Shown in pieces: positions 23,914-31,299 of a stretch of 64,000 nucleotides of DNA (position 1 is its first letter; each line of letters starts with the position of its first letter). Source of the DNA: Streptomyces sp. S.PNR 29 (GTDB lineage Bacteria; Actinomycetota; Actinomycetes; Streptomycetales; Streptomycetaceae). Made by a program: the position numbers and the translations under genes. The notes beneath the pieces are model-generated. The model worked only from the letters and a program-made list of their open reading frames with translations, searched no databases and had not been told where the DNA came from. The DNA is taken from contig NZ_JANUQM010000004.1 of assembly GCF_030386795.1 (NCBI RefSeq), positions 397,630-461,629 of the forward strand, in the 5' to 3' direction.

Positions 23914-24146
23914 ATCCGCGGCGACGCGCTGGCCCTGTTCGCCCGCACCACCGGCCGCAGGGCGCCGCGGACGGCCGTCCTGGCCTCGGTGGTCTTCGGC
24001 TTCGTCGCGTCGCGATGATCACGTTCGTGCCGTGTTACATGCTCGCCGACACCGCGGACGGCGGCGGCCGCGACCAGGTGGTCCTGTCCACCCTGGTGGC
24101 CGCGGGCGTCGCCCTGCCGCCGTCACCCCCTCCCGAGGGCCTCTGA
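23914..24146 (+). pseudogene. Remnant of an amino-acid permease (AAT family)
   Basis: One frame reads RGDALALFARTTGRRAPRTA and then a hydrophobic stretch, matching the conserved cytoplasmic loop plus following helix of AAT/APC amino-acid permeases. It stops at 24016. A second frame from 24015 (MLADTADGGGRDQ, then a hydrophobic run) fits the permease C-terminus. No start and no complete membrane core remain. It lies where core gene order ends, so it probably marks a rearrangement. The rest of 23770-24313 holds only the fragment at 24241. Confidence 0.55.
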
Positions 24147-24240
24147 CGGTTGAACCGCCGCCCGGCCGCCGGGCTCGCTGGTGACCCGGGGACGGTCGTG
24201 ATCGACTGGGGCCGACAGACCGTGAACCCGAGGAGGTGCC

Positions 24241-24313
24241 GTGACGACGGCGTCCACCAACGGCCCGGGACCCGCCGGCGCACCGCACGCCGCGGGTCGC
24301 GGTGGCTGGGGCA
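24241..24313 (+). pseudogene. Possible truncated gene start
   Basis: AGGAGG (24231-24236) precedes a GTG whose frame gives an acidic/Gly-Pro-rich N-terminus (MTTASTNGPGPAGAPHAAGR). The frame runs into the opposite-strand gene ending at 24314 and then stops. It looks like the first codons of a gene cut off at the island border; the product is not identifiable. Confidence 0.3.
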
Positions 24314-27300
24314 TCAGTCGACGTTCACCGCCCGCCACAGCTGGCTGTCGGCGTTCGTGTCCGTCGTCTGTACGAGCTGCGTGCCCGCCGTCGAGTTGGA
24401 CACCGTGAGCAGCTTGCCGCTGTTCACATTCTTGATCTTGTAGTAGCCGTTTCCGTCGGCGACCAGCGTCCAGTGCTGGCTCGCACCGTTGTCGTCGGCC
24501 CGCTGGACGATGGTCGCGCCGTCCGCCCCCGATCCGTCGGTGACGTCCAGCAGCAGACCGCTGTTCTGGTTGACGATTTCGTAGCTGCCGTCACCCACCG
24601 CGACCCACCGCCAGCGCTGGTTCTGTGCCCCGGTGTCGTTCCACTGGATGACGTTCGCCCCGGCGGAGGTCGATCCGCCCGAGACGTCGATCGCCTTGCC
24701 GCTGTTCTTGTTGAGCACCTTGTAGAACGCGTTCTTCGCGGGGAAGGCGATGGAAGCGAACGCGTCCAGTGCGCAGACCGTGCTGGAGGCCGACGCGTTC
24801 TTCGTGCCGGTGCACACGACCTTGATCGTGTGGGGTCCCGCGGCGAGGTCCGTCTTCTCGAACAGCACCACCTGCTTCGTCACGGTCGGGGCGTACGCGT
24901 CGATGCCCGCCTGTGCCAGGGTGCCGTCGATGTAGACGTCGACCTTGCCCATGTTCGGCTGCTTCATGCCGATATACCGAATGGCCGACCCGGTGAACGA
25001 GTACTGGGCGTAGTCGCCCGCCCTGCTGGTGAACCTCTCGGACCCCTTGAAGTCCTGCGAGTCGTTCCAGTTCGACCAGCCTGAGGAGTAGGTGACGAGG
25101 GAGTCCTTGTCGTCGACGTAGGCCCAGCGCTGCCGTACGAGCGACTTCGACGCGGGCGAGGCGTTCCCCTGGGCGTCCACGACGTAGAGGCGGTAGTCGC
25201 CGACCGTCGGCGGGACCGTGATGGTCGTCGCGGTGCCGGCTGCCTTCGTCATGGTGGGGCCGACGGCGAACGTCGTCGTACCGGAGGGAGCCAGCCAGAG
25301 AGTCCTGGTCGCGTCACCGATGCTGCGGACGGGGAGGGACGACACGCCCTTGCCGGTGAACGTGCTCGCGGGCAGGGCGTAGTCCTGGAGCGCGACCCGG
25401 TTCTGCGGGACGATGTCCTTGTAGGCGTCCTGCGGGCCGGAGCCCACGGCGACGGCGTACGCCGGTGACGGCCACACGTTGTCCGCATACGCGCGCACGT
25501 CCTGGATGGTGCTGCCCGGGACGCTCTTGCTGAAGATCTTGTTGACGGTGCCGTAGGTGTCGGTGATGTTCAGGTCGTGCTGGCGGCCCCACGTGCCGGA
25601 GTGGATGGTGGACGTGAGGTCCTTGTCCACGTCGAACACGTTGTCGTGATAGGTGATGTAGGCGGAGCCCTCGTCGGGGTGCAGACCGTACTTGTGGCCG
25701 GCCGGAACGCCCTGGACGTAGTTGTCGCTGATCTCGGTTCCCGGCTGACTACCCAGGGTGTAGATGGGGGCGGAGTCGCCGAGGACCTGCATCGTGTCGA
25801 CGATCTGGTTGTAGCGGATGGTGTTGTTCTTCGCCGTGGTGGTCGGCACTCCCGGGCGGATCGAGTTCGTCGAACCGTCGAAGTTCCACCAACCCCAGCC
25901 GAGGGTGATGCCCGCCCACGGGGACTTCTCGATCCGGTTGTGCTCAACGGACAGGGAGTCCACGAAGTACGCCGACACGGGGCTGGAGCCCTGGAACAAC
26001 ACCGCGCTGTCGTACAGGTAGTTGTTCGTGATCGAGATGTTCTTGCAGACCCCCTCGACGTTCACCGGGTACTTCTCGTTGTTGGTCGAGGTGTGGTCCC
26101 CGATGTACACGTGCTGGGGGTGCCCCACGGTGATCGCGGAGCCGGCTATGTCATTCGTGACGTTGCCGGTCAGCTCCGAGTCCTGCACGTCGTTGACCAT
26201 GTTGATTCCGTCGGCGCCCGTGTGCTGCACCGTGTTGCGCCGCAGGACGATACCGTCGGCGTTCTCGATCTGGATGATGCCCGGCGGCAGGTCGACGTTG
26301 CGGTAGGTGTAGGCGTGGAAGTTCTTCCTCGCGTACACGTTCGAGCTGGCGTTGCCCTGCGTTCCCTGCCGGAAGACGGAGCCCGCGACATTGACCAGGC
26401 CCCAGTCGGAGTGCTCGACCGTGAGCCCGGAGAACGTGATGTTCCGCGCGTGGTCGGTGGTCGACGTGCCGGCGATCTTGAGGAGGGTGGACACGTTGTT
26501 CGGCGCGACGACCTTCGCCGTGGTCATGTCCTCGGAGCTGGACTTGTAGTAGTACAGCGCGTGATTCGTCTTGTCGAAGTAGAACTCGCCCGGCTGGTCA
26601 AGGAACTCGTACGCGTTCATGAACGTATGACTGCCGCCGGCTTTGAACGGGCCGTACGGCGGTGCCTGGGCGATGGCCGCACCCGGCTGCTGGAACAGGG
26701 CCACGCGGTTGGCACCGTCCGAGCTCGTGGTGATCTGCCGGACGCCCACGATGGCCGTGGTCCAGGTCGTGGCCGACCTGATCTCGACGTCGTCCTGGTT
26801 GGCGGCGACGGCAGGCAGGTCGGAGAGGCTGTACTTGGATCCGTCGCACTGCGACCCCGACTCCCAGGCCCAGGGAGCCTGGCCGGCCGTGACGGTGTAG
26901 GTCCCGTAGCATCCGGCCGAGTTGATCGTCTTCGAGGCCATCTCGGCGCGCTTGCCGTTGACGTAGAGCGCGCGGAGCTTGTCGTCGCGGTCCAGCGACG
27001 CCTTCCAGATGTTCCCGCTGTGCTGTGTCCAGCCGGTCACCGGGACCCCACCGTTCAGCACCGGCTTCTCGCCGGGGTAGGCGGCGTAGACGACACGGTG
27101 GCCGTTCGTCCCGGAGTCGGCCGACGTGAAGTCGATGGTGCTGCTCACGGGGTAGTTGCCGCCGCGCAGATAGACGTTGATGTCGCCGGTCATGTCGTCA
27201 TTGACGGTGCGTACGACGTCCCGCGCGTGCCGCAGGGTCTTGAACGGCGCGGAGATGGTCCCGGCGTTGGCGTCGTTGCCGTCGGGGGCGACGTAGTACG

Positions 27301-27418
27301 TCGCCTGGGTCGCGGCCGAGGCCGGGGTCGACAGCGTGAGGGAGATCAGCGGCGTCGCGGAGAGGGCCATCGCCAGCACGGCCGACAGCATGCGGACGGT
27401 GGAGGGGAAGGGCTTCAT
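24314..27418 (-). CDS. Secreted right-handed beta-helix glycosidase-like protein (GH141-like) with ricin domain
   Basis: The 1034-residue exported protein has a signal peptide (1-35), then a large parallel beta-helix (about 40-690) opening YYVAPDGNDANAGTISAPF and containing AAYPGEKPVLNGGVPVTGW. These openings are typical of GH141-type and related beta-helix glycosidases or lyases. A beta-sandwich follows (about 740-880, TYSSGWSNWNDSQDFKGSER), then a ricin-type beta-trefoil (CBM13, about 890-1034, with repeated QxW). It probably acts outside the cell on plant polysaccharide. It is codirectional with the catabolic operon upstream (209-nt gap). The family assignment is tentative; PL or GH120-like activity is possible. 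Confidence 0.75.
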   Translation of the reverse strand: MKPFPSTVRMLSAVLAMALSATPLISLTLSTPASAATQATYYVAPDGNDANAGTISAPFKTLRHARDVVRTVNDDMTGDINVYLRGGNYPVSSTIDFTSADSGTNGHRVVYAAYPGEKPVLNGGVPVTGWTQHSGNIWKASLDRDDKLRALYVNGKRAEMASKTINSAGCYGTYTVTAGQAPWAWESGSQCDGSKYSLSDLPAVAANQDDVEIRSATTWTTAIVGVRQITTSSDGANRVALFQQPGAAIAQAPPYGPFKAGGSHTFMNAYEFLDQPGEFYFDKTNHALYYYKSSSEDMTTAKVVAPNNVSTLLKIAGTSTTDHARNITFSGLTVEHSDWGLVNVAGSVFRQGTQGNASSNVYARKNFHAYTYRNVDLPPGIIQIENADGIVLRRNTVQHTGADGINMVNDVQDSELTGNVTNDIAGSAITVGHPQHVYIGDHTSTNNEKYPVNVEGVCKNISITNNYLYDSAVLFQGSSPVSAYFVDSLSVEHNRIEKSPWAGITLGWGWWNFDGSTNSIRPGVPTTTAKNNTIRYNQIVDTMQVLGDSAPIYTLGSQPGTEISDNYVQGVPAGHKYGLHPDEGSAYITYHDNVFDVDKDLTSTIHSGTWGRQHDLNITDTYGTVNKIFSKSVPGSTIQDVRAYADNVWPSPAYAVAVGSGPQDAYKDIVPQNRVALQDYALPASTFTGKGVSSLPVRSIGDATRTLWLAPSGTTTFAVGPTMTKAAGTATTITVPPTVGDYRLYVVDAQGNASPASKSLVRQRWAYVDDKDSLVTYSSGWSNWNDSQDFKGSERFTSRAGDYAQYSFTGSAIRYIGMKQPNMGKVDVYIDGTLAQAGIDAYAPTVTKQVVLFEKTDLAAGPHTIKVVCTGTKNASASSTVCALDAFASIAFPAKNAFYKVLNKNSGKAIDVSGGSTSAGANVIQWNDTGAQNQRWRWVAVGDGSYEIVNQNSGLLLDVTDGSGADGATIVQRADDNGASQHWTLVADGNGYYKIKNVNSGKLLTVSNSTAGTQLVQTTDTNADSQLWRAVNVD

Positions 27419-27627
27419 CGTCTGCCCCTCCTGCTGGATCGGTCGGTCGGGAAAGCGTTCATGCGGCGGCTCCGGCGGTGTTGTCGGTGCGATTTCGCGG
27501 GCGGGGAGACATTTCAGTGGCGGCAGGGGTACGTGCTTCCCTCACGACGGACGCGGCGTGGCCCGGGTAATCGGTCGGGTCGGTCGAGGGGCGACTGGAC
27601 GTGGGGCGCGCGTGCCCCTCAGCGGCA

Positions 27628-28626
27628 TCAGGGGACACCACCGGCGGTGGTGGGGACGTCCTGCCTGATCAGCCCCCGGTCGCGGAGGTCGTCCCAGAGC
27701 GCCCGGGGTACGGCGCTCCGCTGGAGTGCCACGTTCTGCGTCACCTGTGCGCGGTCGCGCATGCCCAGCGTGACGTTGACGGTGCTGGGATGGGTGGTCG
27801 GGAAGGCGATGGCGGCGGCGGGAAGGCTGGTGCCGTGCTCCTCGCAGACCTCCGCGATCGCCCGTGCGCGGGCGACCAGCTCCCGGGGAGCGTCCTGGTA
27901 GTCGTACTTCATGTCTTCGGCGGGCCGTGGACGCGAGAGCAGCCCGGAGTTGAAGACACCGACCGCGACGACGCTCTTGCCCGCTTCCCGCGCTGCGGGC
28001 AGCACGTCGTCCAGCGCCGACTGGTCGAGGAGGGTGTAGCGCCCGGCGAGCATGACGACGTCGGCGGCCGTCTCCCGCAGGAAACGGGCGAGCATGGCCG
28101 ACTGGTTCATGCCGGCGCCGATGGCCCCCACGACCCCTTGGTCGCGCAGCTCCGCCAGAGCGGGCAGGGCCTCGTCGGCGGCCTGCCGCCAGTGGTCGTC
28201 GGGGTCGTGCACGTAGACGATGTCGAGCCGGTCGAGGCGGGTACGGCGCAGGGAGTCCTCGATCGAGCGGAGCACGCCGTCCCGGCTGAAGTCCCACTGC
28301 CGGCGCAGGTCGTCCCGGACGACGAAGCCCTCACTGTCGACGCCCTGGGGACGCTCGTTGGGGACGAGGAGCCGGCCCACCTTGGAGGAGACGACGTACT
28401 CGTCCCGAGGACGCTGCCGCAGGGCCGCCCCGAGGCGCTGTTCGGAGAGCCCGAGGCCGTAGTGCGGCGCGGTGTCGAAGTACCGGATGCCCGCGTCCCA
28501 GGCCGCGTCCACGGCGGCCGACGCGTCGGCCGCCGAGGTGGTGCGGTACAGGTTGCCGATCACGGACGCGCCGAACCCGAGGGCGGTGAGTTCGACGGAC
28601 GTGCGGGCGACGCTCCGGCGTCGCAT
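27628..28626 (-). CDS. Aldo/keto reductase, probable L-fucose (D-threo-aldose) 1-dehydrogenase
   Basis: The 332-residue TIM-barrel oxidoreductase keeps the full catalytic tetrad of the AKR family: Asp in YFDTAP, Tyr in HYGLGLSE, Lys in VSSKVGR and His in YVHDPDD. The HYGLGLSEQRLG form is that of the D-threo-aldose/L-fucose dehydrogenase branch, which oxidises the sugar to the 1,5-lactone with NAD(P). I chose ATG 28626 (MRRRSVARTS) because GAGGGGG precedes it. An alternative ATG at 28677 overlaps the SDR stop (ATGA). It is the last gene of the sugar operon. Confidence 0.85.
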   Translation of the reverse strand: MRRRSVARTSVELTALGFGASVIGNLYRTTSAADASAAVDAAWDAGIRYFDTAPHYGLGLSEQRLGAALRQRPRDEYVVSSKVGRLLVPNERPQGVDSEGFVVRDDLRRQWDFSRDGVLRSIEDSLRRTRLDRLDIVYVHDPDDHWRQAADEALPALAELRDQGVVGAIGAGMNQSAMLARFLRETAADVVMLAGRYTLLDQSALDDVLPAAREAGKSVVAVGVFNSGLLSRPRPAEDMKYDYQDAPRELVARARAIAEVCEEHGTSLPAAAIAFPTTHPSTVNVTLGMRDRAQVTQNVALQRSAVPRALWDDLRDRGLIRQDVPTTAGGVP

Positions 28627-28673
28627 GACGTCCCCCTCGTGGACGTGGACCGGCGCGGAGCCGAGGCCGGCGC

Positions 28674-29414
28674 TCATCGGCCGAGCCATCCGCCGTCTAC
28701 GGGCAGGGTGGTGCCGTGGATGTAGGCGGCGGCGTCGGAGGCGAGGAAGACGGTGGCGCCCGCGAGGTCGTCGGGGTCGCCCCAGCGTCCGGCGGGGATG
28801 CGGTCGAGGATGGCGTTGTTGCGGGCGGGGTCCTCGCGCAGGGCCCGGGTGTTGTCGGTGGCGATGTAGCCGGGGGCGATGGCGTTGACGTTGACGCCGT
28901 GTGGTGCCCATGCGTTGGCGAGGCCTTTGGTGAGTCCGGTGATGCCGTGTTCGGCGGCGGTGTGGCCGGGGACGGTGATGCCGCCCTGGTGGCTGAGCAG
29001 GGAGGCGGTGAAGATGCCCTTGCCGTGGCCGCGGGCCACCATGGTGGTGCCGACGGCGCGGGTGAGGGTGAACTGGGCGTTGAGGTTGACCTGGAGCACC
29101 AACTCCCAGTCGGCGTCGCTGTGCCGGGCGGCCGGGGCACGGCGGATGGTGCCCGCGTTGTTGACGAGGAGGTCCACGGGGCGTTCGCGTCCGGCGAGGT
29201 CGGCGCCGAGGGCGCGGACGGCGTCGGGGTCGGCGAAGTCGGCGCGGATGGCTTCGAAGGTGCGGCCCACGTCGCTGCCGGACTCCTCCAGGGAGGCGCT
29301 CACTCCGATGATGTCGGCTCCGGCGGCGGCGAGGGCGCGGGCCATGGCCCGGCCGATACCGCGGCGGGCCCCGGTGACGACGGCGAGTTTCCCGGTGAGG
29401 TCGAAGGGGGTCAT
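28674..29414 (-). CDS. KduD-like short-chain dehydrogenase with altered active site
   Basis: The 246-residue Rossmann protein closely follows KduD/2-keto-3-deoxy-L-fuconate dehydrogenases: TGARRGIG nucleotide loop, NNAGTIRR, ASLLSHQGG with the catalytic serine region, and NAIAPGYIATDNT. Where the family has the catalytic YxxxK (SYTASKHG), this protein reads GHTAAEHG, so both Tyr and Lys are replaced (His and Glu). It should be catalytically impaired unless another residue substitutes. Its ATG overlaps the stop of the broken alcohol dehydrogenase gene (ATGA), and its own stop overlaps a possible start of the aldo/keto reductase. Confidence 0.85.
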   Translation of the reverse strand: MTPFDLTGKLAVVTGARRGIGRAMARALAAAGADIIGVSASLEESGSDVGRTFEAIRADFADPDAVRALGADLAGRERPVDLLVNNAGTIRRAPAARHSDADWELVLQVNLNAQFTLTRAVGTTMVARGHGKGIFTASLLSHQGGITVPGHTAAEHGITGLTKGLANAWAPHGVNVNAIAPGYIATDNTRALREDPARNNAILDRIPAGRWGDPDDLAGATVFLASDAAAYIHGTTLPVDGGWLGR

Positions 29415-29990
29415 GCGGTGTCTCCGTGGGCGTGGTCGCTGTCGTCGTGGCCGGTGGTGTTGTCGGTGCAGTCGAGGAGGATCTTCATCACGTCGCCGCC
29501 GCCCTCCAGCGCCTCGAACGCGGCGGGTGCCTGGGTGAGGGAACCGACCTTGCTGATCAGCCGGTCGGCGGGGATGGTGCCGTCGGCGACCAGGGCGACG
29601 GCCTTCTCGACGTCGGAGCGGTCGTACAGGCGGGCGCCGACGAGGGTGAGCTCGCGCCAGAAGAAGCGGTGCAGGTTCACCTCGCGGGGCCGGGGGTGGA
29701 TGGCGACCAGGCACAGCCGCCCCCGCACCCTGAGGCACGGTCACCGCGTCCCCGACCTGCCAGCCTTCCACTTCGGGGCCGACCCCGACGATCCGGCCGG
29801 ACATCTCGTGCCCGAGGACGGCGGGCGCGGCCACCCGGGCGTCCATGTCGCCGTGGAAGATGTGCAGGTCGGTGCCGCAGATACCGACGTAGGCGGGGGC
29901 CAGCTCCACCTCGCCGGGGCCCGGCTCCACGCTCGGTGCGGGAGCGGTGTCCAGGGTGCGGGCGGCCGTGTAGTGGACGGCGAGTGTCAT
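29411..29990 (-). pseudogene. Zinc-dependent alcohol dehydrogenase with internal deletion
   Basis: The N-terminal 85 residues (GICGTDLHIFHGD, then LGHEMSGRIVGVGPEVEGWQ) are a standard MDR zinc-dehydrogenase start at ATG 29990. The last about 105 residues (VRGRLCLVAIHPRP...LISKVGSL...VMKILLDC) are its normal C-terminus in a different frame. The middle of about 150 residues, including the structural-zinc cysteines and NAD-binding fold, is missing, with the junction at about 29728-29745. The gene is therefore a deletion pseudogene unless the assembly is wrong. By context it belonged to the sugar-acid pathway as a threonine/butanediol-dehydrogenase-like enzyme. Confidence 0.85.
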
Positions 29991-30028
29991 CGTGTTCTCC
30001 AAAGTCCTCTCGGCACGAGCGCCGTACG

Positions 30029-30913
30029 TCAGCCGCGGGCGGAGAGGCGGTAGAAGGCGGTCGCGGTGCCGGCGAGGAGCGCGTGGATCTCGCTCTCCGC
30101 GCAGTCGGTGAGCAGTTCGTCCACGGTGGCGGCCCAGCGGTTCCAGCCGCCCGCGAGGTTGGCGACCGGCCAGTCGGAGCCGAACATCAGCCGGTCCGGG
30201 CCGAAGGACGTGAGCAGGACGTCCCAGACCGGGCGGATGTCGGAGGTGGTCCAACTGTCGTGGTCGGCCTCGGTGATGAGTCCCGACAGCTTGCAGACCA
30301 CGTGCTCGTGCGCGGCCAGCCGGCGCACCTGCTCTCGCCACTTGGCGAGTTCGCGCCCGGCGATGTCCGGCTTGCCCGCGTGGTTCAGCACCTGGGGCAG
30401 GTCGGGGAAGCGTTCGGCCAGCCGGATCGCCTGGTCGAACTGGTGGCTTCGGACCAGGACGTCGTAGGAGAGCCCGCGGTCCCTGGCCGCCGCCAACCCT
30501 CGTTCGACATCGGGGCGTTGCAGCCAGGCCGGGTCCGTCTCGCCCTGGACGAGGTGGCGCAGGGAACGCAGATGGGTGCCGCCCGGTCCGGCGAGCAGTC
30601 GGTCGAGCGTCTCGCCGATCGCAGGCGATGTGAGGTCCGCCCAGCCGACCACCGCCTCGATCAGCGGCTCCCGCTCCGCGAGGGCGAGCAGGTCCTCCGT
30701 CTCGGGCACCTCCGGCACGCACTGCACGGCCACCGTGCCGTTCAGGTGACGGCCCGCGACGGGGCGGGTCGCGGTGGAGCGCAGGTCGTCGGGGGTGAAG
30801 GTGCGGCGGATCGACGTCAGGTCGGGGTCGTCGAGCCAGGGCTGCGGACGCTGGTCGAGGTCCCACAGATGGTGGTGCGCGTCGATGAGAACGGGGGCGG
30901 GGGCGGAGGTCAT
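30029..30913 (-). CDS. Amidohydrolase family lactonase (L-fuconolactone hydrolase-like)
   Basis: The 294-residue amidohydrolase-2 (COG3618-type) TIM barrel has the metal motif DAHHHLWD near residue 11, LNHAGKPD near 173 and the catalytic Asp in MFGSDWPVAN. Enzymes of this type open sugar lactones such as L-fucono- or L-rhamnono-lactone. In the operon it would follow the aldo/keto reductase and precede a dehydratase, which is not present in the window. Start ATG 30913; the next gene upstream ends 38 nt earlier. Confidence 0.85.
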   Translation of the reverse strand: MTSAPAPVLIDAHHHLWDLDQRPQPWLDDPDLTSIRRTFTPDDLRSTATRPVAGRHLNGTVAVQCVPEVPETEDLLALAEREPLIEAVVGWADLTSPAIGETLDRLLAGPGGTHLRSLRHLVQGETDPAWLQRPDVERGLAAARDRGLSYDVLVRSHQFDQAIRLAERFPDLPQVLNHAGKPDIAGRELAKWREQVRRLAAHEHVVCKLSGLITEADHDSWTTSDIRPVWDVLLTSFGPDRLMFGSDWPVANLAGGWNRWAATVDELLTDCAESEIHALLAGTATAFYRLSARG

Positions 30914-30951
30914 GGCGGGTTCCAAGTCGGGTCGGTCCGGCGCGGTCCGCG

Positions 30952-31299
30952 TCAGACGGTGGCGTCCTCGCCGGGCGGGCCGAGGTGCCAGATCTCGGTC
31001 AGTTCCGTCCACTGGCGGGAGTCGCCCCGGTCGGGCCAGGGCTCCTGGCAGGGGTCGGTGAGCTTCCACCACTCCCGGGTCTCGGCGTCGGCTTCCAGGA
31101 CGGCCATGTCGGCCTCGAAGTCGTCGCCGTGGTACTCGAGGAAGGCGAACAGCACGTCGCCGTGGAGGAAGATGCTGTAGTTGCGGATGTGCGCCCGGTG
31201 CAGGGCGGCTTCCACGCCGGGCCAGACCGCCGCGTGGAGTCGCAGGTACTCCTCCCGGTGCTCGGGGCGGAGCCTGATGGTCTGCGCGATGCGCTTCAT
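30952..31299 (-). CDS. L-rhamnose/L-fucose mutarotase family protein
   Basis: This 115-residue ferredoxin-like (dimeric alpha/beta barrel) protein of the RhaM family reads IRLRPEHREEYLRLHAAVWP, then RNYSIFLHGDVLFAFLEYHG, with the family's conserved His, Tyr and Trp-Trp (REWWKLTDPCQEPW). It would interconvert alpha and beta anomers of an imported deoxyhexose so that the dehydrogenase sees the right form. Its ATG overlaps the preceding stop (ATGA). Confidence 0.9.
   Translation of the reverse strand: MKRIAQTIRLRPEHREEYLRLHAAVWPGVEAALHRAHIRNYSIFLHGDVLFAFLEYHGDDFEADMAVLEADAETREWWKLTDPCQEPWPDRGDSRQWTELTEIWHLGPPGEDATV

Noticed and set aside
25577-27901. 774-codon plus-strand frame opposite the beta-helix/ricin gene
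   Set aside because: It is antisense to a gene with a signal peptide, beta-helix and ricin repeats, and its translation has the Val/Asp/Arg bias of a shadow frame.
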